The notes under the pieces: model-generated
What the model was told of the DNA's origin: nothing
Seen by the model: the letters and a program-made list of their open reading frames with translations, nothing else
The model's database searches: none
Position numbers and translations under genes: made by a program
From: Epiperipatus broadwayi
Taxonomy: Eukaryota; Onychophora; Udeonychophora; Euonychophora; Peripatidae
Length of the DNA: 64,000 nucleotides
Direction: 5' to 3'
Assembly (NCBI GenBank): GCA_028023455.1
Contig: JAQFVV010000031.1
Span: 4,588,001 to 4,652,000 of the forward strand
Shown: piece after piece, positions 24,663 to 35,205 of the stretch
Numbering within the stretch: the first letter of the stretch is position 1
How the letters are laid out: each line of letters begins with the position of its first letter

Positions 24663-24675
24663 ATTGAGCATACAA

Positions 24676-27600
24676 GTAGATTATATATAGTTCTAATTAC
24701 TGAAATGGTAAATAAATTGAAAGATAGTTTATGACAAATTACCATCACTGGAATTGAAAGTTATCACTTGGATAGTTTTATATTTTTTAGATATTAGAGC
24801 TTGTTGTACATATTTATTATTGTATGCAAACTAGCAGGATCACACTTGCATTTTTCAATGTCTGAGAATTATTAAGTTGTAGAGTTCTGTCCAGAGAAAG
24901 ATTAATTAAACCTTGAGAATTTTTTATCAAATATAACTTTTGAGGATTTCAGACTGGCATCTAAAAACATGCATAAATATTTTCCTTCCTTCAGGTTATA
25001 CATCTAAACATAGTAAATTTGCATATACATATTATAATGGTCAGAAACATATCTCGCTAACACATTGTAGAATTCAAACCCAGACATGAAACTCAACACT
25101 CTAGGAGAGGTTGCCTTCCAGAAATCCCAAGTTCAAATTCAAAGTCTTTACTCTATCACATTACCTACATGATAATGCATCTGATGCTATTAATAGTATA
25201 GTTTCTTGCTAGTGCCGGTAGTCAGGGAGAAGGAAGAGACTCTATATTAAAATTAAAATATCATTAAGTTCACTGACTAATGACTATGGATGATACAAAA
25301 TATATAAAATGTGAAATAGACTGAAGTAATGGTGTAGATCACAAAAAATAAATAAATATAATCAAAATAAGTTAGTAAAATTCAATAAGTTTATTTACTT
25401 AACAATATAAAGATGGCATTGTCTTTATAAACCAGACCGTGCCTTTAACTCTTTAAAATAAAGATTTGAAATAAATTTAATGAAGTGCCATTTAGATTTA
25501 TTTATACTGTTCTCTATCCATCGGGTTAATGCAATATATTATAATCATATGCTTAAGTAAAATACAATTGGGTGAAGAAAGGCTGATTTCAAAATATACG
25601 AGGCCTATAGCAAATATAATGTGTTTATTTAAATCAATTTCATACTTAATATTTGATAAAAGAAATTATATTGAATTCAAGAATGGTGCAGATGAAAGCT
25701 CACTGAGCTAGAGGCATGGAAGTGATTAAGATGTGGGAAATTTAAAGAAATATTAACATTTAATATTAAAAGAGATTGGTGGTACCAATGGAGGTTTGAT
25801 GTACAAGATGGAGTGTGGTATGTTGAACCGCGTTGCTCTATAAAATAAAATAAAGCAGACGGGATGGCATCTCACCATGGACCTCATGGAAGGTTTCATA
25901 ACAATCAGTCCGAGTCTGGCATAATACCATGAAACTTCGTGGCTGAGTTACTTAGGTGTAAAATTCCCAGGTATGGCTTTTTAGCGCATACACTATCTGG
26001 AAACTGCAAGAAGGAGAGGGAGTGGCCTGAGCCGTAAGTCCCTAGAGAAAAACAAAACAGGCCTCAAAACAACCAGTACAATTATACTGGTAACACAATA
26101 TAAAGCATAAACAAATATATAAAAGAGTGCTTCTAATTAAGCAAAGGCACTTAATCAATTCCTAAATAATTTTAAGATGGTCTGCACATTCTTGACCTCA
26201 ATTTTAACACTTCACAAATTACGTTATAATTACAATAAAATAAGTTATTTTAAATAAGAAAAATTGGGTGGGACTGCATGATTAAACAGGGACTTAGAAG
26301 ATTATATGTAATCATGCATTTCTCTATATTATATAGTTCACTTATTAATTTTGCACATATCCTCACATCATATAAAAAAATGAGAAATATACTTTTCTAA
26401 AAAGACATAATTATTTAAAAGATTAATAAGATATAAAATAAAGTGGCCCTCAAACAAGTGATTTTATACTACATTTAATAAGGGATCAGTTATACAATTT
26501 ATCTGCAATAATATGATGGCTTACTAATAAAAGGGAAAAGAAATAATTTGCTAGTTCGATGACTATCTAAGCACACTACCATAATTAAAGATATAAAAAT
26601 AAATTAGCAAAATAGAAAAATATCAACCCAAGGATAGAAAATCACACAAATGAGATTACAAATATTTTATAGAATTATGTAGTTTTATAAAAAAAATACA
26701 CTTAAAATTTAGCTAGCATAAAAGGGAATATAATACAACACAAGAGCTCTTGGGTTAATTGAGATTATCTCATATAAGTTGGGCAGTCCGTACACATTTT
26801 GTCTTCTCCAGTTGACTTTAATGGAAGTTACGCAGCATTGATCTTGAAGTGGCAGCTTCTTGGTCCATGATCAAATTTGACACATTTTCAGCAGCAGTTT
26901 ACAATAAGTATGGGACATCTGATGTCACAGGTTAGCCATTCCGAGAGGGAAGGGAGCCTTACTGTCAGCCCTACTCAGACATCCCACTTTTAATTAGCAA
27001 AGGCTGGTATCAAAATATAAGAACTTGTTGAAAATTAAGGCGAGTTTAGCCTCTTGGTATATATAATTTCACTATATTCAGCTGTATTAAACTCTCAAAA
27101 ATAGTATATTCAGCTGCTAATTCAACTGAATAAATTTAAAATAATATCTCAAAATTTAACTAAGAACAACTCTGGAGTCAGAATAGACAAGTATAGAATA
27201 TAATAATTAGAAAAGCATATGATATCTAATAATTAGAAAAGCCTATTCTTCCATTAATAAAATCGGCACTGAGAGCTTACAATAGAACTACCCTGCAGCG
27301 ATCAATCTAGAACTAAAAAAATAAAAGCTGCAACTTATCCGAATATCTAAAAACAGGGATTTTATAATTAATTTTACTTAAGATATTCGGATTAGAATTT
27401 TAATTTTGTTTTAACAATATTTTTATTAAAAATACCAGAGTGGACATCTGTTGTTTATCTTATGCCAAATATTTAATTAATTAAGCCAATTGTTTTCTTC
27501 CCAATCATCATTTACTTTTATGTAAAGTTTGTGGAGTGATTTTTATAAATCTAAAAACAACAAAATTATTTATTCTTTAAATTCTAAATGTTTAAATCTA

Positions 27601-28710
27601 TTTATACTGTTAAATATTATTTTAGTAAATGAAAACAAATATTACGAATGTAATATTTCTAAAATAAATAGATTTAAACAAAAATGTCTTTAAAAAACGA
27701 AACTATTATTTTTATTTCAGTTTTAAAATATATTATCGCAGTCTGCGTGTAAATACGACTTATATGACTTACTTTTTAAATTGAATATGTAAACGTGTAT
27801 ATACTCGCAATTTATGAAGTATTAATGTTAGGGTTTTGAAATTATATATATCACAAGCATTCATACATTCGTGATCTAATTTAGGTGGATTTCGGCATAT
27901 AAGCGGCAGTACAAACACTACATTAAATTAGGGTTTAAACTAGGGTATGAGGATAGGAAAGAAGTGAGAAAATGTGAAACGAAGATTTGTAAAGCAAATC
28001 TTACTATTTCAATATATATTAAGATAATAAGTATAGCAACAAGCCATACATTTTAAACCAGACTTTTATTTGTAAAGTGTGGTTGAATATCAAAATGCAA
28101 TGCTGTAAATCATTAACAATTTCAAACGTTATTTTTTAATTGTGTACCATGTGAGAAGAGAACTCAAAATATGTCATTTTATTTCAACAAAGATCAGGTT
28201 TTTACTGATTTTAAGTCACAATGAAATAAAATAAATCCTGATCACTAAGATTATTTAAAAGTAAAAACTTTGGTTCATTGCTATTACTGAAAGAAATGTC
28301 CTGAGAAAATAATTTAAGTATTAGTTTATAATTCACAATCATAAGTTTATAATAATATATTTTAATGCTTTAAAATACTAATTGAACTATACAATATATT
28401 GTAGCTCTAAATATTGAGATGCTAGAATTATATTAAGAAAATGGCAAATTAACAAATATATTGTTGATAGTCAGATCCTGGCTATGAGAATTAAGTAATA
28501 TTTTTCTAGATTAGACTCAGTAGAATTATAAATAAAACTACAAAATAAATATGGTAGACTTTATGTCCCTATTTGTTACTAATTGGAGATACACTACTTA
28601 ATATTTTAAGATTTTCTTTAAAACTTTCCGTTATCCTTTAAATTTTTTATATCTACTTCCATTTCTATCCACTTCTATTTTTCCTTTGTCAAAAGTCTAA
28701 ACAATTTTGA
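24676..28710. other. Intergenic DNA with two G/C-richer patches
   Basis: Mostly AT-rich and unrecognised. Patches at about 25780-26060 and 26740-27000 are clearly less AT-rich and could be remnants of a retroelement or an old LTR, but neither gives a protein I recognise. A short hairpin at about 27337-27395 pairs TCCGAATATCT with AGATATTCGGA. The open frame 25529-25711 has no domain. Confidence 0.35.
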
Positions 28711-28943
28711 TACTTACATATCAGACCTGCTTCCCCTTTTTTGTGATGATAGAATTTTGTATCTTTCTCCAGTGGTGTGTGTGTAATGGCAGAATGTCAT
28801 ATTAAAAAGTCAAATTTTTAATAATACAAAAAGTATAAATTTGTACACAAAAAGTATAGATACATTACAATACTAAATAAAAACAGGTAGTTGTGACATA
28901 TTCTGTCATCACAAAAATGGGCAGCAGATCTAATACATAAGTA
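28711..28943. repeat. Short inverted-repeat element, 233 bp
   Basis: Left arm 28711-28754 and reversed right arm 28899-28943 share TACTTA..TA, GA(C/T)CTGCT and TTTTTGTGATGA(T/C)AGAAT. The interior is AT-rich and non-coding. It is MITE-like in size. The ends are ragged and I could not define a target duplication. Confidence 0.6.
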
Positions 28944-31455
28944 CCCAATTTTTGCATATCTAATTAAATCTTTCTAATACTTTTACATTTCCATCTTTTC
29001 TTTTTTTACATATCCATGTCTCTGATCATATACAATTTGGAAGAAAAAAAAGGCTTTTTTTATTTTAATTTGAACAAACTATGGAATAACTTACTAATGT
29101 TATTTTGTTTTATTATTATTTCCACTGACAATAAACCAATTTTCCAAATATTTGAAAATGCTGTAATGTGACCATAATTTCATGTCACTTAACATTTAAA
29201 TTCCATTTATTACATCTTTAATGCTTTTATTTAATTTTGTTTATCACAAATCCTACTTACCATTTGATTTAGTATATCATTTATCTACGAGAACTTTCAT
29301 AACATCATTAAAATAATTAGATAGATAGTTACTCAAGAGATCATGATGTTTAGGCACCAAAGGTAAAAAGTTGAGTTTCAATTCAGTAATGTGAAATGAT
29401 GATTATGTATTTATATTATTCAAATCTTGTACCTCTGATGAAGACTGCTGGACAGTTGAAACTGTAAGAAAATAAAGAAGTTTTTAAGAAAATTAGTTGC
29501 ATTAAATTGTATATGAATGAAGTATTATAAGCAATATAACTTTTAACTTCTGAGCATAAAAGACTGATATGGTGAACTTTTCTACTTCAAATGTTGATTT
29601 AGTTCTTATCGGATCAACACTTATTTAGCAATTCATCAAAATAAATATTCAAATAGAAGAAAGATGCTAGGATAACAGATCATTTAATTTTCTAATTCAT
29701 ATACAACTTTTCTAATACTTTCCTCCTTTCTATGTCTTGTTTTATAATAATCAATAAAATAGCTATCCATTCACCACATTAAAAAGATTTTAAAGATCAA
29801 TGCAACAAATAGTAACATTCATCTCTTTTTTTAGTATCTTAAAATGATTGTCTTTATTTTTACATTTCTGCTGCACTCCTTGTTCTAAATCAAACTACTT
29901 TTAAATAAAATTTATCAAACAATGAGAAATAAATTCATTCAAGACTTAATATTGTTGCAGAATGAAAAATTAAACTTTATTCTAAAGTCTATATTTTATT
30001 ATATTAAGCCTTTTCTATAATGAAATTGTAACTGTTGAAATAAAATCCTTGTTAGTTTATCTTCTTAGTGTCTTAGTGAATTATATTATCAAATTAGCTT
30101 TTTCAAATTCTTGACTATCATAGCCTTTTTGAAGTTTTATGAAAATCTCATCAATTCATACATTGCCAAACTTCATACTTATTTTTTTAAGTCTTTTTTT
30201 ATTACTGCACAACCTATTTTATGTTCATTTACTAGACATTATATAGAATTAGGTTTCTTATCTCTACTACATAAGTCTCATTTTTTTATTATTTTCTTTC
30301 ATGGTACCTTTTTTTTTTTTTTAGTAATAAACTACTATTTGTTTTTTAAATTATTAATTAACTCTTGCAACTCTACATTTCTCATTCAAACTGTTTATGC
30401 TACTATATATTAAATGACCTCTTTATATTCTTTCTTCTCTCTTTCTAAAAGTTCTTGCATAGTTTTGTCAATTTCTCAATTCACTGCTAAATTTAATGTT
30501 AATATATTTTTATTATCTGCAATTTTATAAATTATCATGGTTTTCTTTCATCGTCGGTATTAGAAATAGAATAGATTGTTATTCCTAATGAAGATACTAA
30601 CCTTCTGTTTAATAGTTGGCTTTAGCTACTGCAATTTTTTTTATAGCTTTTCATTTTGTATAAATTTGTATGCAATCTATATCAAATATTTCTTAACTCT
30701 TAATTCTCTTTTGCAAATTCTACGTCAGCAATACTGACATTATATTTTATCCCCAGTAAAATGATGTTGGTACAAATTATTAAAAATCATATGATTAGAT
30801 ATTTAGAAGGTCAATTAAAATTTAATTCTCTACATGGTACATTGAACACAATAATCCCATTGAATGAATACATTGATTTTTTTTTTTTTTTGCTTTTCTT
30901 GGCTGGCAATCCAGTAAATTTCAAATCTTGTGTTTATCACCATACTGAGTGGAACATTGATGTTATCACATCTAATAAGCAAACATTAATCAAACTAGGG
31001 AAAATAGCTATAGATTTATAATTACTGGTAATGTTTTTAAGAATTCTTTTTGTTGATATAGCAATAAAACATTTGCCAGAATTCCACTCTATTCACATAT
31101 AAAGTTATTAAATAATCATTTTTCTAGTTATCCAACACCAAGATCTAGAAAATTATTCATTTTCCAATAAGTTATGAAAACATTAAGATTTTTAAGTAAC
31201 TACTGTCCATATTTTGAGGAAGTTTCTTTTTTCAGCTGCTGATGAGTCTGTATTGATAGGTAGCTTAGTTTGTTACAATGCATGATACTTCAGAAAGTAT
31301 ATAACAATTTTTTGCACTGATAAACAAATTCTGGTAAAGTAATACCTTAACTTGTCATTGCAGATGAAATTGATTGTCTTATAAATAAATTAAATCCAGC
31401 AACCATATTAGCACTTAACATTCTCCAGCACTAGGACATTAAGAATTTACAGAGA
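28944..31455. other. AT-rich intergenic DNA
   Basis: Apart from the hammerhead-like motif near 29435, nothing is recognised. Open frames 30111-30413 and 30761-31021 are Phe/Ile/Tyr-rich translations of T-rich DNA with no domain or splice context, and I do not consider them genes. Confidence 0.4.
29435..29466 (+). ncRNA. Hammerhead-like core, uncertain
   Basis: CUGAUGA (29435-29441) is followed by a small hairpin (ACUG paired to CAGU with a CUGGA loop) and GAAAC (29458-29462), then UGUA, giving a possible 2-bp stem III and a GUA cleavage site. One extra base sits at the foot of stem II, and stem I pairs for only about two positions. An AATAAA follows at 29470. It may be a decayed ribozyme from a PLE-type tail or a chance match. 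Confidence 0.3.
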
Positions 31456-32326
31456 CAAAACTCCATACAGTAGCACCACTCAGTGCAAGTCAGAGTAATC
31501 AATGGATGCAGGAAGGTTTGTGCATAAAATCCCTATCTATTCTCTGCTCATCCAATATCCCCAGACTAATTTCTAGCTTGTGGCTATCATTATGGATCTA
31601 AGAGCACTATGCACCTAGATCTTATGATCTATGCAACTCTCCAGAAGCCACTTTTTACTTCTTTAGCTAACTATAAAGCTTTGAATCCAAGATGAAAACA
31701 ATAAGGTTTTCTAGCTAAGCTCATTCATTAGCTTGTATAGTTGTATAGATCTGAACTCAGTTTAGCATTCATACTTTTTGGTTCTTTAATAAACACAGTC
31801 ACCATAGTCACCATAATCCTATTGGGGTAGGATTGGTATTAAACCATCAAACATCACATGATCATTCTTTATGCTTACACAAGCTGTTTTTCACAGGCCA
31901 ATAGAATTATGGTGACTGTGGTTATTAAAGAACCCAAGACATCAAAAAGTATGAATGCTGAACTGGGTTCAGATCTATAGAACTATATAAGCTAAAGAGC
32001 TTAGCTTGAAAACGTGTTTTCATCTTGGATTCAAAGCTTTATAGTTAGCTAAAGAAGTAAAGGGTGGTTGCTGGAGGATTGCATTAGGTCTCAAGATCTA
32101 GGTGCAGTGTTCTCAGATCCAAGGCTCCTCATTGATGAAAACCACTAGCTAGAAACTAGTCTGGGGATATTGGATGAGTAGGCTCTAGATAGATATTTTA
32201 TGTATAAACCTTCTCACATCATTGATTACTCTGACTTTCATTGTGTGATGCTACTATATGGAGAGTTTTGCCCTTATGAAAAACAGCTTGTGCACGCATA
32301 AAGAATGGTGATCATGTGATGTTTGA
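31456..32326. mobile_element. Composite foldback element, about 870 bp
   Basis: The outer arms (about 31456-31835 and 31905-32270) are inverted copies, sharing CAAAACT(CT)CCATA, GTCAGAGTAATCAATG and CTTTGAATCCAAGATGAAAA. A second inverted pair of about 48 bp (31848-31895 and 32277-32326), with CATCACATGATCATTCTTTA and ACAAGCTGTTTTTCA, delimits the right-hand part. This suggests a 480-bp element with true termini at 31848 and 32326 and an inverted partial copy attached on its left. No coding frame. Confidence 0.65.
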
Positions 32327-34072
32327 TATTAAGAATTCTAAATATTTTATTAGTTTGTATAGTTCTACAAAATGTCTAACTTAAGTAGATTATTTATGTG
32401 TCATTACTAAGAATAAACATTTTATTCCCATCATTGCAAGATAACTTCAACCAATATCTCATCATGGTTTTCCTGGTCACTATTTATGTGATAAATCTTC
32501 ACCTTGTAGAATTGTTGAGAATATCAAATTAACAAAATTTTTGGTGTAATTGTTATTCAAATAAGTTTTCAATGTTGTGTAAATGCATCTATTAAATTAG
32601 TAGTTTTCTGGGTTGATCAGTCTATCCTGTGGATCGTTAATCTACATTAAAAATAGATCCCCCTTCTCAAATTGTTATTTAGAATATCCCAAAAATTTTA
32701 AATAAAGAAAAATATTCAAGAATCTCCATTGCCATCTGTCTTTTGTTTTCAAAGAATTAAGAGATCTGAAAGCATTAAAATGTGTTTAATATAAGATATT
32801 TTAATAACTAAAAATATAGCAAGTCTGCCTCTATTTTATCAAAATTTTCTTGGATTAATGAAGCACTCATTTCATTTAATAAGTTTCTAATTGAAAGAAT
32901 TAGGTTTTTTTCCAAGTATTATCAGCTACCTTTCTTGATATCCTGATAATGTCATATCTACACTAGCAAATCATTGAAATCAAAACTGAATCAACATAGA
33001 ATATTTTAAACTCTTGATCACTTTTTATTAAGTTAAAAATTGATGAGAATATCATTAAAACAAACCTTGTATTTTATATTTCCTTGTGCAATATTATTAA
33101 TTAAAAGTATATCAAAATGACTAGAAATAGTGATGTAAATGGTAATTTTTTCTTTTTTTCACTCATTTTTTTAGAAATCTATTCATTTCAATAGACTTTG
33201 TCTCATTAATATGATTTTTTGTTCAATACATTAATGCAATTCTATGATATAATTTCAAGGGATTATAAACTAATGTTCACATAATTTATTTAACTTATGC
33301 ACATTCTATTGATTCTTTCTTATTCAAATGGCATTATTTATACATCAACGTATTTGATTCCCTAGAAGTTAGTAATTGTTGATATCACATATTTTTAATT
33401 AACTTCTTTAACATTACCTTCCATCTATTTTTGAAGAGTAATTCCTTTTCAAAAGGTTCACTTACATAACCTAAAGAATTAATGTAATTAAAATTTTTAG
33501 TGACTAAATCTACAATTCATGTTATTTAATATTACTAATAAATAAATAAATAGATGATATAGAATAGAGACCAAATGATAATCTTTAACCATTTATGATT
33601 TTGAAAAGTTTTTATGATTAGCAGTTTTATTATGAAATAAAAAAAAACATTACAAATTTTCCAAATTTCTTCTGTTTACTTAGCATATGTAATTTTAAAA
33701 AATTAGTAGTCCATTTCATCTTTTTTCTCCTTACAGCAATTGCAAAATTTATTATGATAGGTTTATATAGATAATTATATTTCTTAAGTATGTCTTGAGA
33801 TTATTGATAATTAGCATCTAATTTTAGTTGCTTATGAAGTACTGCAATGTTCAACACACTTGTAATAGAGCACAATGATTGTGATTTTTTCCCCGTTTAT
33901 TTTGCCTGAAGCGATCCAAAAGCTTTCAGCTCACCAGAAATTACTCTTTCACAGTTAACTGTACTGAACTATTTAATCCTAATAGGGATGCCACTTATGA
34001 TTCCATATTCATTTTAAACTACTTTTAGGTCTCTTCATAAGATTCAAAAGGAAATTCAGTAAATAGACTAGG
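32327..34072. other. AT-rich intergenic DNA, nothing recognised
   Basis: Non-coding A/T-rich sequence between two foldback elements; no repeat family, RNA or exon could be supported. Confidence 0.4.
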
Positions 34073-34439
34073 TACTGTGGTATTAGAGCTGCGACATGAA
34101 GAATTATAGTTGTTTAATCATTAAATTAATTAGGTTATTAAATCAAAACCATATTTTAAAATCTACATTTAAAAAAAAAAACAATTTAACAACAAAAAAA
34201 ATACGAAAAGCATTAATGTGAAGAATAGTTAAAATGCGTGTTTAAATCAAATTGAGTGTGTGTTTGCACGTGCACATTCTGCATAATCTATTTTAATACA
34301 TTGTACAGGCTTACACCTGCATTTACATATGTAATATATGGGGGATTCGAACTCAGACTTTCACACGACTTACATACAACTCTCAGCGCCATCTTATATT
34401 GCTGACTCACCTGATCACACACATGTTGAAAAGATAAAT

Positions 34440-34505
34440 AATCACCAATACACGTATTTTGTGCTAAACCAGCACTCATCAGATGGTTCAGATTACCATT
34501 CCACA
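34440..34505 (-). ncRNA. Hammerhead ribozyme relic, left arm
   Basis: CUGAUGA at 34482-34476 (- strand) is intact. Stem-loop II 34475-34461 pairs GUGCU with AGCAC perfectly. The following GAAA has become AAAA (34460-34457), a change expected from CpG decay. After it, UACGUGUA and UUGGUG follow as in the family. Loss of G12 should prevent cleavage. Confidence 0.65.
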
Positions 34506-34554
34506 CATATATACAATTAGGACTCAGCTTTATATTAAGATAACCAATCTTCAT

Positions 34555-34605
34555 ACTTTAATGAGTCCTGGTTTAGCACGAAATACGTATATTGGTGATT
34601 ATTTA
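34555..34605 (+). ncRNA. Hammerhead ribozyme relic, right arm
   Basis: Stem-loop II (34565-34579), GAAA (34580-34583), the palindromic stem III AUACGUAU and the following UUGGUGAUUAU are conserved. The core heptamer reads UUAAUGA (34558-34564), so two invariant positions are lost and the 5' strand of stem I is missing. It is a truncated copy. Confidence 0.6.
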
Positions 34606-34619
34606 TCTTTTCAACATGT

Positions 34620-34712
34620 GTGTGATCAGATGAGTCAGCAATAAATGGCACTGAGAGTTGTAGGTCGTGTGAAAGTCTGAGTTCGAATCCCGCATATATT
34701 ACATATATAAAT
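34620..34712 (+). repeat. tRNA-like part of the unit, right arm
   Basis: TGGCACTGAGAGTTG resembles an A box. GTGTGAAAGTC resembles an anticodon arm with TGA in the anticodon position. GAGTTCGAATCCC is a near-consensus B box. Together they suggest a tRNA-Ser-derived pol III promoter remnant. The mirror copy in the left arm begins near 34337 (GGGATTCGAACTCAGAC read on +). Confidence 0.6.
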
Positions 34713-34954
34713 GCAGGTGTAAGCCTGTATAATGTATTAAAATAGATTATGCAGAATATGCACCTGCAAACACACACTCAGTTTAATTTAAACACGCATT
34801 TTAACTATTCTTCATATTAATGCTTTTCGTATTTTTTTTGTTAAATTGTTTTTTTTTAATATAGATTTTAAAATATATTTTTGATTTAATAACCTAATTA
34901 ATTTAATAATTAAATGATTATAATTTTTCATGTCGCAGCTCTAATACCACAGTA

Positions 34955-35139
34955 ATTCAATCCAAAACAGAACCTGGGTTCCTACTTACAAAATAAAATA
35001 TCTTTGTGAAAATTTTAGCAGCTTTTCATTCTGATTTTGTCTTTGGTTAAAATTAGATAGCAATTCTACTGATTAATATTTAAATTTTTTTGGATTGACT
35101 ATCTGAAAAAAAAAATCCAATTTTGATTGAAACTGAAAA
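34955..35139. other. Short AT-rich spacer
   Basis: No feature beyond an A run at 35105-35117, which on the - strand would be a T-rich stretch downstream of the tRNA-like relic. Confidence 0.35.
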
Positions 35140-35205
35140 TGTCCTGGTTCAAAACCTATGTAATGGTCTTGACAGGCTCATATGCTAACCACTACGCTAT
35201 GAAAC
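35140..35205 (-). repeat. tRNA-Asp-like SINE head or tRNA relic
   Basis: On the - strand: TAGCGTAGTGGTTAGCA is a strong A box, GAGCCTGTCAAGACC resembles the anticodon arm of tRNA-Asp with loop CTGTCAA (anticodon GTC), and AGGTTTTGAACCAGG is a weakened B box. The acceptor stem does not pair, so a working tRNA is unlikely. It is a different tRNA origin from the hammerhead units. Confidence 0.55.

Larger units (their letters stand above)
34073..34954. mobile_element. Second hammerhead/tRNA-like inverted dimer
   Basis: Outer ends TACTGTGGTATTAGAGCTGC (34073) and its complement ending at 34954 define a long inverted repeat, with arms of about 400 bp and a centre near 34535. From centre outward, each arm has a hammerhead core, an ATTGGTGATTATTTATC-type segment, a tRNA-like part with B box GTTCGAATCCC, and an A/T-rich outer part. 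The layout matches 15339-16102, but the outer flanks extend further. Open frames 34288-34554, 34338-34520 and 34535-34777 are shadows of the repeat. Confidence 0.7.

Noticed and set aside
25700-27000. Host exons in the G/C-richer patches
   Set aside because: No frame gives a recognisable protein and splice-bounded open segments could not be supported.
30111-30413. 100-codon Phe/Ile-rich frame resembling a membrane protein
   Set aside because: Composition follows from T-rich DNA; no conserved motif or gene structure.
34288-34777. Overlapping open frames on both strands
   Set aside because: They mirror each other because they lie in the two arms of an inverted repeat; not protein-coding.
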